From CBDFKF01 sp965248765 (lineage in GTDB: Bacteria > Pseudomonadota > Alphaproteobacteria > VGEJ01), in NCBI GenBank assembly GCA_965248765.1, contig CBDFKF010000004.1:930001-994000 (forward strand): a DNA stretch of 64,000 bases, read 5' to 3'. Position 1 is the first letter of the stretch; each line of letters begins with the position of its first letter. Below the pieces are notes generated by a model that saw only the letters and a list, made by a program, of their open reading frames with translations, was not told the origin of the DNA and ran no database searches. Below, piece by piece: positions 8,903-16,950 of the stretch. The position numbers and the translations under genes were made by a program.

Positions 8903-9680
8903 GCTACAACAGGCCTACACCAACGCCATGTTCGATGGCGAGGCGGATGCGGCGATCTCGACCATCGCTGGGCCAGCAGTTGATGCGCGCACAAGCCTTG
9001 CCATTCACCGCACCAACATCCTTGCATCGCTCGTCTCCGTCCTTCGCGCTGCCTACCCGGCGCTAGCCCAGGATCTTGGTGAGAAGACGTTTCGTCGCTC
9101 TGCCGCCGGCTTCATTCGCAGCCATCCACCACGACGGCCGGAACTCTGGACCTACGGACTCGAACTTCCGAGTTTCATCGCGGCGTTGCCGGAGGTCGCG
9201 ACGCGGCCCCACCTGCCCGACCTTGCGCGCCTGGAATGGGCCGCGCACGAGGCCTACTTCGCTGCCGATGCGCCACCGCTCGATCCCGCGGCGCTCGCTG
9301 GTTTCCCGGCCGATCGGGTCGATCGCCTGCGTTTCGTCCTCCATGACTCGGTGTACCTCCTAGGCAGCCGCTTTTCCGTGCTGCCGATTCGCACCGCCCT
9401 TCTCGCCGGCCAAACGGCGCGGGCTCGCGGCGAGGCCGAGGCTGACCACTACGCCATCGTGTGGTGGCAGGGTACGGCGGTTCAGGCGGAGCCATTGAGC
9501 GGAGGTGCGTTCACCCTCGCTCTCGCCCTGATGACCGGCCGCCCGCTCGGCAAGGCCGCGGCCGCCGCAAACCTGTCAGAGCCGGAGTTTGATCTACGAG
9601 CCGCACTCGCCGCGATGCTGAGCCGGCAGGTGTTCACCGCTTATTCGTCCATCCACGCAAAACCGGAGGAAACGTCATGA
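8892..9680 (+). CDS. bufC1: BufC-like partner protein (DUF2063, HvfC/BufC family)
   Basis: A 262-residue protein of the DUF2063 family, annotated in databases as a putative DNA-binding domain protein. In bufferin systems it works with the MNIO enzyme, delivering or recognising the precursor. The N-terminal half begins LRELQQAYTNAMF and contains the conserved IHRTNILASLVSVLRAAYP and FIRSHPP segments; the C-terminal half ends in a winged-helix-like portion. The start at 8892 is chosen because family proteins begin at this residue and it overlaps the end of the bufB reading frame; a longer upstream frame is out of family. The stop overlaps the DoxX start (ATGA). Unlike bufB the frame is intact. 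Confidence 0.85.
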   Translation: MLRELQQAYTNAMFDGEADAAISTIAGPAVDARTSLAIHRTNILASLVSVLRAAYPALAQDLGEKTFRRSAAGFIRSHPPRRPELWTYGLELPSFIAALPEVATRPHLPDLARLEWAAHEAYFAADAPPLDPAALAGFPADRVDRLRFVLHDSVYLLGSRFSVLPIRTALLAGQTARARGEAEADHYAIVWWQGTAVQAEPLSGGAFTLALALMTGRPLGKAAAAANLSEPEFDLRAALAAMLSRQVFTAYSSIHAKPEETS

Positions 9681-10168
9681 CTACCCTGCCCGTCGAGACC
9701 GCCCTGAGCTTTGGTGCGATCGCCCCGAGGCTGCGCCAATCAATCGAGATTGCGGAGCGGTACGCCGCCCCGGTCCTCGATCTCATCATTCGCCTGTGGA
9801 TCGCCCGAGTGTTCTGCACCTCGGGGCTGACGAAGCTCCGCGATTGGGAGAGCACCGTGTTTCTCTTCGAGTACGAGTACATGGTGCCGGTGCTATCGCC
9901 GCAGGTCGCAGCGGCTCTCGCTACCATGGTCGAGGTCGGCGCGCCAATCCTCATCGCGGTCGGCCTGTTCTCGCGCGTCGCCGCCCTACCGCTTCTCGGA
10001 ATGACCCTGGTCATCCAGTTCGTTCTCGGCGCAGCTACTCCTGCCTACGCCAACGTCGAGCACTATTATTGGATGATGTTGCTCGGCCTGATTATCCTGC
10101 GCGGCCCTGGGCGGCTGTCCATCGACCGTTGGCTACGCGAGCGTTTTCTACGCGGCCACGAGGCATAG
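9677..10168 (+). CDS. DoxX family membrane protein
   Basis: A 163-residue inner-membrane protein with about four hydrophobic segments and the DoxX pattern RVFCTSGLTKLRDW, followed by a helix-rich region containing VEVGAPILIAVGLFSR. It is the usual last gene of bufferin operons, where it may handle the quinone or redox side of copper stress; that role is unproven. Its start overlaps the BufC stop by four bases. A strong hairpin follows before the convergent thioredoxin-like gene. Confidence 0.87.
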   Translation: MTTLPVETALSFGAIAPRLRQSIEIAERYAAPVLDLIIRLWIARVFCTSGLTKLRDWESTVFLFEYEYMVPVLSPQVAAALATMVEVGAPILIAVGLFSRVAALPLLGMTLVIQFVLGAATPAYANVEHYYWMMLLGLIILRGPGRLSIDRWLRERFLRGHEA

Positions 10169-10222
10169 CCCAACTGACGGGGGCCACCGCGCGCGGCTTT
10201 CCCACAGGCGAGAACCGGTTGT

Positions 10223-10245
10223 ACGGGCGCCATAAAGGCGCCCGT
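10223..10245. terminator. Shared hairpin terminator between convergent genes
   Basis: Perfect 9-bp stem ACGGGCGCC / GGCGCCCGT with loop ATAAA, midway between the DoxX stop (plus) and the thioredoxin-like stop (minus). T-runs on either side are poor, so termination efficiency is uncertain. Confidence 0.65.
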
Positions 10246-10256
10246 TCATACACCGA

Positions 10257-10817
10257 TCAGGCCGCTTCCTTCCACTTGATCGAGCAGCCCATACTGGCGG
10301 TCTGGTCCCTCGGGCCCGCGCCGGTTTCCGCGACGGCCTTCATCGCCTCATAAAGATCGCGGCGCGCTCCTGGCACGGCCTTGGCGTCCTTGATCTCAGC
10401 GAGGCGGCCCCGGTACTGGAGCCCGAGTTCGGCGTTGAAACCGAAGAAATCGGGCGTGCACACGGCGTTGTAGGCGCGCGCCACCTCCTGTGTCTCATCG
10501 ATCACGAACGGGAAGCTGAAGTTCTTCTCCGCTGCCAGCTCGCCCATTGGACCGAGGCCGTCCTGCGGGTACGTACCGGTATCGTTAGGCATCACCGCGA
10601 TCACGCCAATTCCCATCGCCTGCACCGCCCGCGCCTCGGCGACCAACAGATCGATCACGCCCTTGACGTAGGGACAGTGGTTGCAGATGAACATCACGAG
10701 CGTGCCGTTGGCGCCGCGTACCTCAGCCAGGCTGTGCGGCTGACCGTCGGAACCGGGTAGCTCGAAGTCGGGCGCACTCCACCCATAGTCGCATATCTCA
10801 GCCTTGGTTAATACCAT
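10257..10817 (-). CDS. Thioredoxin-fold redoxin family protein
   Basis: A 186-residue cytoplasmic protein of the AhpC/TSA-redoxin class. The redox motif is CNHCPYVK (CxxC) after the strand GTLVMFIC, followed by the pattern VMPNDTGTYPQDG and a VCTPDFFGF segment found in the thioredoxin-like group often annotated as a peroxiredoxin homologue. There is no signal peptide. GGAGG precedes the ATG at a good distance. It stands alone between two convergent or independent units, so context adds little about its substrate. Confidence 0.88.
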   Translation of the reverse strand: MVLTKAEICDYGWSAPDFELPGSDGQPHSLAEVRGANGTLVMFICNHCPYVKGVIDLLVAEARAVQAMGIGVIAVMPNDTGTYPQDGLGPMGELAAEKNFSFPFVIDETQEVARAYNAVCTPDFFGFNAELGLQYRGRLAEIKDAKAVPGARRDLYEAMKAVAETGAGPRDQTASMGCSIKWKEAA

Positions 10818-10875
10818 ATGGTGTGTCCTCCATTCCTTTTCCCGGTGGCATGCATGCCAAGTATGTCACCCACCT

Positions 10876-12438
10876 TCATTCCCATTCGATGGTCCCGGGT
10901 GGTTTTGAGGTGACATCGTAGACCACCCGGTTGATGCCGTGCACTTCGTTGATGATGCGCGTCGCCGTGGTCTCGAGGAACGCATGGTCGAAGGCATAAG
11001 ACTCAGCTGTCATGCCATCGGTCGAGGTCACCGCGCGCAGCGCGCAGACGTGCTCATAAGTGCGCTCATCGCCCATGACACCCACCGTCTTTACCGGCAG
11101 CAGCACCGCAAAGGCCTGCCAAATCGCATCGTAGAGCCCAGCGCTCCGGATCTCGTCGAGGAAGATCGCATCAGCATGGCGCAACAGCGCCAGCGCCTCA
11201 GCGTTCACCGGGCCTGGGATGCGTATCGCCAACCCGGGTCCAGGGAAAGGATGGCGGCCAACAATGTTCTCTGGCAAACCGAGTGTCCGACCGAGGTCGC
11301 GCACCTCATCCTTGAAGAGCTCGCGCAGCGGCTCGATCAGCTTGAGATGCATGCGCTCTGGCAGGCCACCAACGTTGTGGTGGGATTTGATTGTGGCACT
11401 CGGACCCCCGGCCGGCGCCACCGATTCGATTACGTCGGGATAGAGCGTGCCCTGGGCGAGAAAGTCGGCGCCCCCCGCGGCGCGCGCCTCGGCCTCGAAG
11501 ACCTCGATGAATGTCGCGCCGATGGTCTTACGTTTCTCCTCGGGGTCGGCGATCCCGGCCAACCGCTCCAAGAACAAATCACCGGCGTCACGGTGCACGA
11601 GGGAGATGTTGTGCCCGTCGCGGAAGACCCGCACCACTTCCTCTGCCTCGCCGGCGCGCAGCAGGCCAGTGTCGACGAACACGCACGTGAGCTGCGCGCC
11701 GATCGCCTCGAACAACAACACGGCGACCACCGAGGAATCGACACCGCCTGAGAGCCCGCAGATCACCCGTCTGTCGCCGACCGTGTCGCGGATTTGGGCG
11801 ATCGCCGCTTCGCGAAACCCCGCCATGGTCCAAGCGCCTGTGCAGCCGGCGATGTGGTGGGTGAAATTCCGCAGGAGCGCAACACCGTCAGGCGTGTGCA
11901 CAACCTCGGGATGGAACTGGACACCGTAGAAGCGGCGCGCCTCATCGGCGATCGCGGCGAATTGGGCGACCTCACTCACCGCTACCACACGAAACCCTTC
12001 CGGGATGGCGATGATGCGGTCGCTGTGACTCATCCACACCTGATGGCACTGGCCTGGCGCCCACACACCGTCGAACAACCCACAGCATTCGCGCACCTCG
12101 AGCATCGTGCGCCCGAACTCACGGTGCGAGGCCATCTCAACGCGGCCGCCAAGCTCTGCACACATCGTCTGCTCGCCGTAGCAGATGCCGAGCACCGGGA
12201 CGCCCATGTTCCATAACCCTGGCGGGGCACGTGGGGTGTCTTCGACGGTGACCGAGGCAGGCCCCCCCGACAGGATCACCGCCTTTGGCGAGAACGAAAC
12301 AATCGCGTCCGCTGCTTTTTGGTATGGAACGATCTCGCAGTAGACGCCGCTTTCGCGGACTCGGCGGGCGATGAGTTGTGTTACCTGTGCGCCAAAATCG
12401 ATGATTAAGACACGCTCGGCGCGGCCAGGCTCGGGCAT
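10876..12438 (-). CDS. guaA: GMP synthase (glutamine-hydrolysing)
   Basis: Converts XMP to GMP using glutamine and ATP. Full length (520 residues). The class I amidotransferase domain has the nucleophile motif GICYGEQTM and the GVQFHPEVVHT His/Glu pair; the synthetase domain has the PP-loop GLSGGVDSS; the C-terminal dimerisation domain ends in the typical KPPGTIEWE. Everything expected for activity is present. In many alphaproteobacteria guaA lies close to guaB and rsmB; here they are about 9 kb away with a transport and oxidoreductase cluster between. Confidence 0.97.
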   Translation of the reverse strand: MPEPGRAERVLIIDFGAQVTQLIARRVRESGVYCEIVPYQKAADAIVSFSPKAVILSGGPASVTVEDTPRAPPGLWNMGVPVLGICYGEQTMCAELGGRVEMASHREFGRTMLEVRECCGLFDGVWAPGQCHQVWMSHSDRIIAIPEGFRVVAVSEVAQFAAIADEARRFYGVQFHPEVVHTPDGVALLRNFTHHIAGCTGAWTMAGFREAAIAQIRDTVGDRRVICGLSGGVDSSVVAVLLFEAIGAQLTCVFVDTGLLRAGEAEEVVRVFRDGHNISLVHRDAGDLFLERLAGIADPEEKRKTIGATFIEVFEAEARAAGGADFLAQGTLYPDVIESVAPAGGPSATIKSHHNVGGLPERMHLKLIEPLRELFKDEVRDLGRTLGLPENIVGRHPFPGPGLAIRIPGPVNAEALALLRHADAIFLDEIRSAGLYDAIWQAFAVLLPVKTVGVMGDERTYEHVCALRAVTSTDGMTAESYAFDHAFLETTATRIINEVHGINRVVYDVTSKPPGTIEWE

Positions 12439-12506
12439 AGCCGCAAACTAGCGTCCGGCCGCCACCCGGTCCAGCACGTCGGCCGCTGACGCGAACGTCC
12501 GCGGCG

Positions 12507-13013
12507 TTAGCTAGAGGCGCTCTTTTTGTATGCCTTGACCGCCTTCTTCAGCGCCCTGTACTCGGCGCAACCAAAGGTGCAAATTCGATCCAGCGCCTTG
12601 AGGTGTGCTTCTGCCTGGACGAGGTCGCCGAGCTCCAAATAGGCCTCGCCGATGTAGGCATGGGCGCCCTTGTGCTTTGGGTTGACATCGAGCGCGCGAG
12701 TGTAGTGGCTGAGTGCCGCGTCATAGTCGCCCAGCTTGCGGTAGCTGTAGCCAAGCAGGTTCTCGGCATCGGCGTTCTTTGGCTCAGCCTCGACCACGCG
12801 CGCTAGATGAGTGATCGCCTTCTGCCAATCACCAGCGTCCACAGCCTTGCTGCCGTCGCGCCAGTCTGGGTTGACCGCCGTCTTTTTGTCATCGTCGTCG
12901 CCACTCGATCCCATCGCCCGTGCGATCGGTAGATCCGCCAGAAAGACCGGCACCGCAAGCATCCCGATACCAATCACGGCGAACACAAGCACTGCCAGGC
13001 GTGTGCGCTTCAT
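12507..13013 (-). CDS. Exported TPR protein
   Basis: A 168-residue protein with an N-terminal signal peptide (hydrophobic LAVLVFAVIGIGMLAV), an acidic DDDDKK linker and about three tetratricopeptide repeats (for example NADAENLLGYSYRKLGDYDA and KHKGAHAYIGEAYLELGD). Proteins of this type are widespread in alphaproteobacteria and probably act as periplasmic scaffolds; no specific partner can be named. The two cysteines in RICTFGCAEY near the C terminus are a noticeable CxxxC pair. Confidence 0.8.
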   Translation of the reverse strand: MKRTRLAVLVFAVIGIGMLAVPVFLADLPIARAMGSSGDDDDKKTAVNPDWRDGSKAVDAGDWQKAITHLARVVEAEPKNADAENLLGYSYRKLGDYDAALSHYTRALDVNPKHKGAHAYIGEAYLELGDLVQAEAHLKALDRICTFGCAEYRALKKAVKAYKKSASS

Positions 13014-13189
13014 CGCATTTGGTCTCCGTGTGATTTATTAACCCGAGCAAAACTGTCGCAGAGAATAGCGAATTCACCGCTCAACGCTCCACAACTAATG
13101 ACGACCGGGTATGCCCCGAATGTACACAACGAGGTCGGCGTCGTGACCGCCAGCGTTCGTCTTGAAGACGCGCCGCGGCACACCCTCGC

Positions 13190-14164
13190 CTATGACTCGA
13201 TGAGGTTCTCCATCCGCCGCTTCTGAGCCCGGGTCATCGCATTCATACCCAACAAAGCAAGGACAGTGAGCATAACCAGTATGATCAGCCCGATCGCCGC
13301 GACATAGGACCATTCCAGCTCAAAGAAAGTCATCTTGTAGATAAAGACGGAAATGGTCTCGGTGGAGACGCCGGGGCCGCCGCGGGTCATGATCCACATC
13401 ACGTCGAACAGCTTGAAGGCCTCAACGGCGCGGATAACGATCGCGATGGCCATCACGATCTTCATCTTCGGCAGCACGATGCGCAAGAACAGCTGACCCC
13501 AGTTCGCGCCCAGCAGGGTCGCGGCCCTCATTTGATCCACCGGCACGCCGAGCATGCCGGCGAGGAGGATCAGGAACATCAGCGGCGTCCACTGCCAGAT
13601 GTCGGCCAGCATGACCGCGATCATCGACAGCACCGGATCGCCGAGCCAGATCCATTCCGCGTCAAGTCCTGTGAAGTATCTGACCATCTGGTTGATCGGG
13701 CCGGCCGCTTGGAACAGCATGAAGAACATGTAACCGGTGACCGCTGGCACGACCATCATCGGCAGCAACAGGATCGAATAGAACAGCGGCTTGCCGGGGA
13801 ACGAGCGGACGAACAGCATGGCGAGGCCCAGGCCGATCATGAACTCGGTCGGCACAACCACCAACATGATCAGAAGTGTCCGCCAGATCGAACCCCACAG
13901 AGCGGCGTCGCGGAAGATATCGCCGAAGTTCACGAACCAGTTCAGTGACTGGTGCGCCATGAGCCAACTCACCCCGTCGAGCGGCCCCCAGAAGCTGAAC
14001 GCCAAGTAGAAAATCATGACAGTGGGGAACGAAAAGATGAACACCAGGGTAAGAACGAGCGGGCTGATCAGATACACGCCCAGCCGCCGCCCCCGTTCCT
14101 GCCAGGTTTTGCCCTCAGCGGGCTCCGCGGCGCTGCCGTTAGCTGCCAGGTCGTGTGTCGCCAT
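13190..14164 (-). CDS. Sugar-type ABC transporter permease (MalF/UgpA-like)
   Basis: A 324-residue inner-membrane permease with a short N-terminal cytoplasmic tail, about six transmembrane segments and the EAA loop RAATLLGANWGQLFLRIVLP that contacts the ATPase. The VMWIMTRGGPG segment is typical of MalF-class carbohydrate permeases. It is the last gene of a minus-strand unit starting with the binding protein at 18576; the halogenase gene separates it from the other permease. No ATP-binding subunit is encoded nearby, so it must borrow one. Substrate unknown. Confidence 0.9.
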   Translation of the reverse strand: MATHDLAANGSAAEPAEGKTWQERGRRLGVYLISPLVLTLVFIFSFPTVMIFYLAFSFWGPLDGVSWLMAHQSLNWFVNFGDIFRDAALWGSIWRTLLIMLVVVPTEFMIGLGLAMLFVRSFPGKPLFYSILLLPMMVVPAVTGYMFFMLFQAAGPINQMVRYFTGLDAEWIWLGDPVLSMIAVMLADIWQWTPLMFLILLAGMLGVPVDQMRAATLLGANWGQLFLRIVLPKMKIVMAIAIVIRAVEAFKLFDVMWIMTRGGPGVSTETISVFIYKMTFFELEWSYVAAIGLIILVMLTVLALLGMNAMTRAQKRRMENLIES

Positions 14165-14201
14165 CGCTATGTCCCCGGGCGTTGATGTTCAATGTTCATC
14201 G

Positions 14202-15851
14202 TCAAATCATGCTCTCTGCAAACTGGGCGAACCAACCGGTCCGGTCCTGAACATGTTGCGTCAGCGCTTCGGGCTGGCGCTCGATGAGGAGCTGCAAGGC
14301 TTCCGACTGCGGCAACACGGCCTCGGCGAGCGCACCATACGACGCCACCCGTCGCTTGTAGTCCCGCCGCGATTCGCGTGGTGGCTGCGGATGACATGCC
14401 ACGTTCTGTCCGAATAGCAGCATGTCGAAGCCGAAGTTGTTGAAGACCCTCCCCGACAAATGGCGGCCGGAGGCCATGCCGAGGTCACGGTACACCAAGG
14501 GAGCGTTCTCGCGAAACAGGCCGACGATCTCCTCCGCGCCGGAGATATCGACTTTCTCCCGGCATTCCTTCCAGAAGGCCGTATCCTTGCGGCCATTGAA
14601 GCGGTAGTGGACAGACAGAAACCAACGGATGTAATCCCACAACCCACCGACCTCATCGTTCAAAAGGCGTTTGGTGATCTGCTCCGATTTAAAGGTTGGA
14701 AAATTCCGTAATAAGAGGCAGATCTCGCTGATGATCGCCTGTAGGGCGGTCGCCTCCAGCGGCTCAACGAATCCGTACGAGTTGCCGATCCCGACAACAT
14801 TACCCTTGAAGAACTGTTCGTGCCGGCCGGATCGGAACTTGACAAGGCGGTAATCGTTGGCCTCCGGGTACAGAGACTTCATTTCCACGTAAGCTTCGTC
14901 GTCGGTGCAGAACGCCGACGAGAATACGTAACCAAGATGATCTTCCTCTACCTGGGGAATATTCCAGCACCAGCCGTGGTCCATGGTGGTCGCCGTGGTG
15001 TACGGCTTCACGGTGCCGCCATGGGGGGTTTCGGCGATGATGGCGCGATCCGTAAAAAGGCTCTCGCCGAAGCTCTGGAAGGCTGAGCCAAGTTTGCCTT
15101 CCAGGAGCGAGGAGCGGAACCCGGAGCAGTCCACATAGAGATCGAATGATAGCCGCTCGCCATCCCCGGTGATCAGAGCGGCAATGTTCTCGCCGTCATC
15201 CGTGACCTCGGCGTCCTTGATCTCGCGATCGAGAAGCGCCACTTGGCGTTTCTTGGCTTGCCGCTCGAGGAACGCGACCAGCCGCTTGTTATCGAGGTGA
15301 TAAGCGAAGGGTTGCACCCCCAGCAGTGCCACGTGGACGCCGTCACGCAACCTAGCCACCAAGCCCTTGTTCCGCGACATCAGGACCGAAAGCAGCGTCA
15401 CATTTCGCGTGTGTCCGTCATAGACCTGTGACTCCAGCGGTCGGCCATCGTCGAACGGGTAGTTGAAGTAGTAGGGCTCCGGCTGTCCCCACTCGAAACG
15501 GATACCCAGCTTCCATGTGGGCCTTACCTGTTCGTAGAACTCGTGAATATCCAATCCCAGTAGCGCGTGCAGGAATGGCGGCATCTCGGAGGTCGTCGAT
15601 TCACCAACGCCAATCACCGGTATCTTGCTCGAGTGAATGATCGTCACATCGAGATCCGGCCGCAACTTGCGCATAGCTAGGGCCGTTAGATAGCCGGCGG
15701 TGCCGGCACCGAGTATTCCAACAGTCCGGTATTCGCTCTCCGGGTGCTTCGCGCGGATACCGGCGTGGCTGGGGTGCTGGTTCTGGGCTGTCGCCAAGTG
15801 CCGCCTGAACTCAGGAAGCGCTATCTCCAAGGACTTCCTGTGTTTGCTCAT
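14202..15851 (-). CDS. Flavin-dependent halogenase (tryptophan halogenase family)
   Basis: A 549-residue member of the tryptophan halogenase family. The FAD-binding GxGxxG is GAGTAG (48-53) with GVGEST following (81-86); a lysine aligning with the catalytic Lys79 of PrnA is at 114 (TWKLGIRFEW); the halogenase signature WxWxIP is WCWNIP (294-299); and FVEPLE places the second catalytic acid near 363. These features fit an active enzyme making hypohalous acid from FADH2, oxygen and halide; a flavin reductase would be needed and none is seen here. Tryptophan itself is not implied: many relatives act on other aromatics. The gene sits between the two permease genes of an ABC sugar-type transporter in the same orientation, with gaps of 37 and 73 bases, so it is probably co-transcribed. 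Confidence 0.88.
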   Translation of the reverse strand: MSKHRKSLEIALPEFRRHLATAQNQHPSHAGIRAKHPESEYRTVGILGAGTAGYLTALAMRKLRPDLDVTIIHSSKIPVIGVGESTTSEMPPFLHALLGLDIHEFYEQVRPTWKLGIRFEWGQPEPYYFNYPFDDGRPLESQVYDGHTRNVTLLSVLMSRNKGLVARLRDGVHVALLGVQPFAYHLDNKRLVAFLERQAKKRQVALLDREIKDAEVTDDGENIAALITGDGERLSFDLYVDCSGFRSSLLEGKLGSAFQSFGESLFTDRAIIAETPHGGTVKPYTTATTMDHGWCWNIPQVEEDHLGYVFSSAFCTDDEAYVEMKSLYPEANDYRLVKFRSGRHEQFFKGNVVGIGNSYGFVEPLEATALQAIISEICLLLRNFPTFKSEQITKRLLNDEVGGLWDYIRWFLSVHYRFNGRKDTAFWKECREKVDISGAEEIVGLFRENAPLVYRDLGMASGRHLSGRVFNNFGFDMLLFGQNVACHPQPPRESRRDYKRRVASYGALAEAVLPQSEALQLLIERQPEALTQHVQDRTGWFAQFAESMI

Positions 15852-15924
15852 CGTACCGAACTTGGCGCCGTGCCGCCGCGCACGCAGCCTAAAGCAGCGC
15901 CCGCTCCCACCGAGGAGCGCTCGG

Positions 15925-16785
15925 TCATTGCTTCAGTGCGCCGAAGGTGAGGCCGCGGACTAGATCGCGTTGGATGATCAGGCCGAAGATAATGGGCGGC
16001 ACCGCCGCGATGAGTCCCAGAGCGGCCTTCGCACCGTACATGTGCCCGGTCATGGCCGCGCTTAGGCTGTTCATGTAGACCGGTATCGTCATCCAATCCT
16101 TGCTGGTCAGGAACAGCGCGACGGCGTAGTCGCTCCAACACAGAATGAACACGAACAACCCGGTCGTGGCGAGCGGGGCGCGCACCATTGGTATGGTCAC
16201 CCGGTAGAACACGCGCCAGTGGCTGCAGCCCTCGACCATGGCTGCTTCCTCGATCTCGATGGGCACTTCGTCGAAGAATGTCTTCATTAGCCAGTAGGAG
16301 AACGGGATGTTCATGATGCCGTAGATCAACGCCAGCCCGAACCATGTATCGATCAAGTCGAGATACGTCCACATGACCATCAAGGGCACCATGACCGCGA
16401 GTGGCGGGAACAGGCGCAGCTGAAGGACCGTCAGACCGATCGGCTCCATGAGCTTGAAACGCGAGACCGCGTAGGCAGCGAAGGTGCCGACGACCAGCGC
16501 AAAAAGCGTGCCGAGCGTCGAGATCAGGAGGCTGGCGTAGATGGGCCCCCACGCAACGCGCTCGATGCTGACATTCAGCCCCGGATACTCGGCGGTGAAG
16601 ATGAACTGGAAGTTGGCCAAGGTCCAGATCTTCGGCAGCCAGGTGAGGTCGGCGCTGGTGACGTTCCATTCCAGCACCGGCTTGAATGCCATCGTGGTCA
16701 TCCAGAAGATCGGCAGCAGCGCAAATGCAACCGCGAGCAGGATGAGGAAATAACGCCCGAGTTCGGGCAGAAGGCGTGGCGTCAT
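15925..16785 (-). CDS. Sugar-type ABC transporter permease (MalG-like)
   Basis: A 286-residue inner-membrane permease of the MalG/carbohydrate permease 2 class, with six hydrophobic segments and the EAA loop EAAMVEGCSHWRVFYRVTIP near the middle. The N terminus contains the usual first helix followed by a periplasmic loop. It follows the binding-protein gene and precedes the halogenase gene on the minus strand. Together with the permease at 13190-14164 it would form the membrane channel. Confidence 0.9.
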   Translation of the reverse strand: MTPRLLPELGRYFLILLAVAFALLPIFWMTTMAFKPVLEWNVTSADLTWLPKIWTLANFQFIFTAEYPGLNVSIERVAWGPIYASLLISTLGTLFALVVGTFAAYAVSRFKLMEPIGLTVLQLRLFPPLAVMVPLMVMWTYLDLIDTWFGLALIYGIMNIPFSYWLMKTFFDEVPIEIEEAAMVEGCSHWRVFYRVTIPMVRAPLATTGLFVFILCWSDYAVALFLTSKDWMTIPVYMNSLSAAMTGHMYGAKAALGLIAAVPPIIFGLIIQRDLVRGLTFGALKQ

Positions 16786-16950
16786 ATCTTGCGCTTACCC
16801 CTTAGTTCGCGCCGCGGCGGCGACGATCGCGCTCAACGCAGGCTGCGCGCCATCGCGATGATGTGGCCGAACGCACCCAACATAGAAGCGGCGGGCAGTG
16901 TGAACACACACCGCCCGCTCGCCACTGCATATGTGAACGCTTTCGCCGCC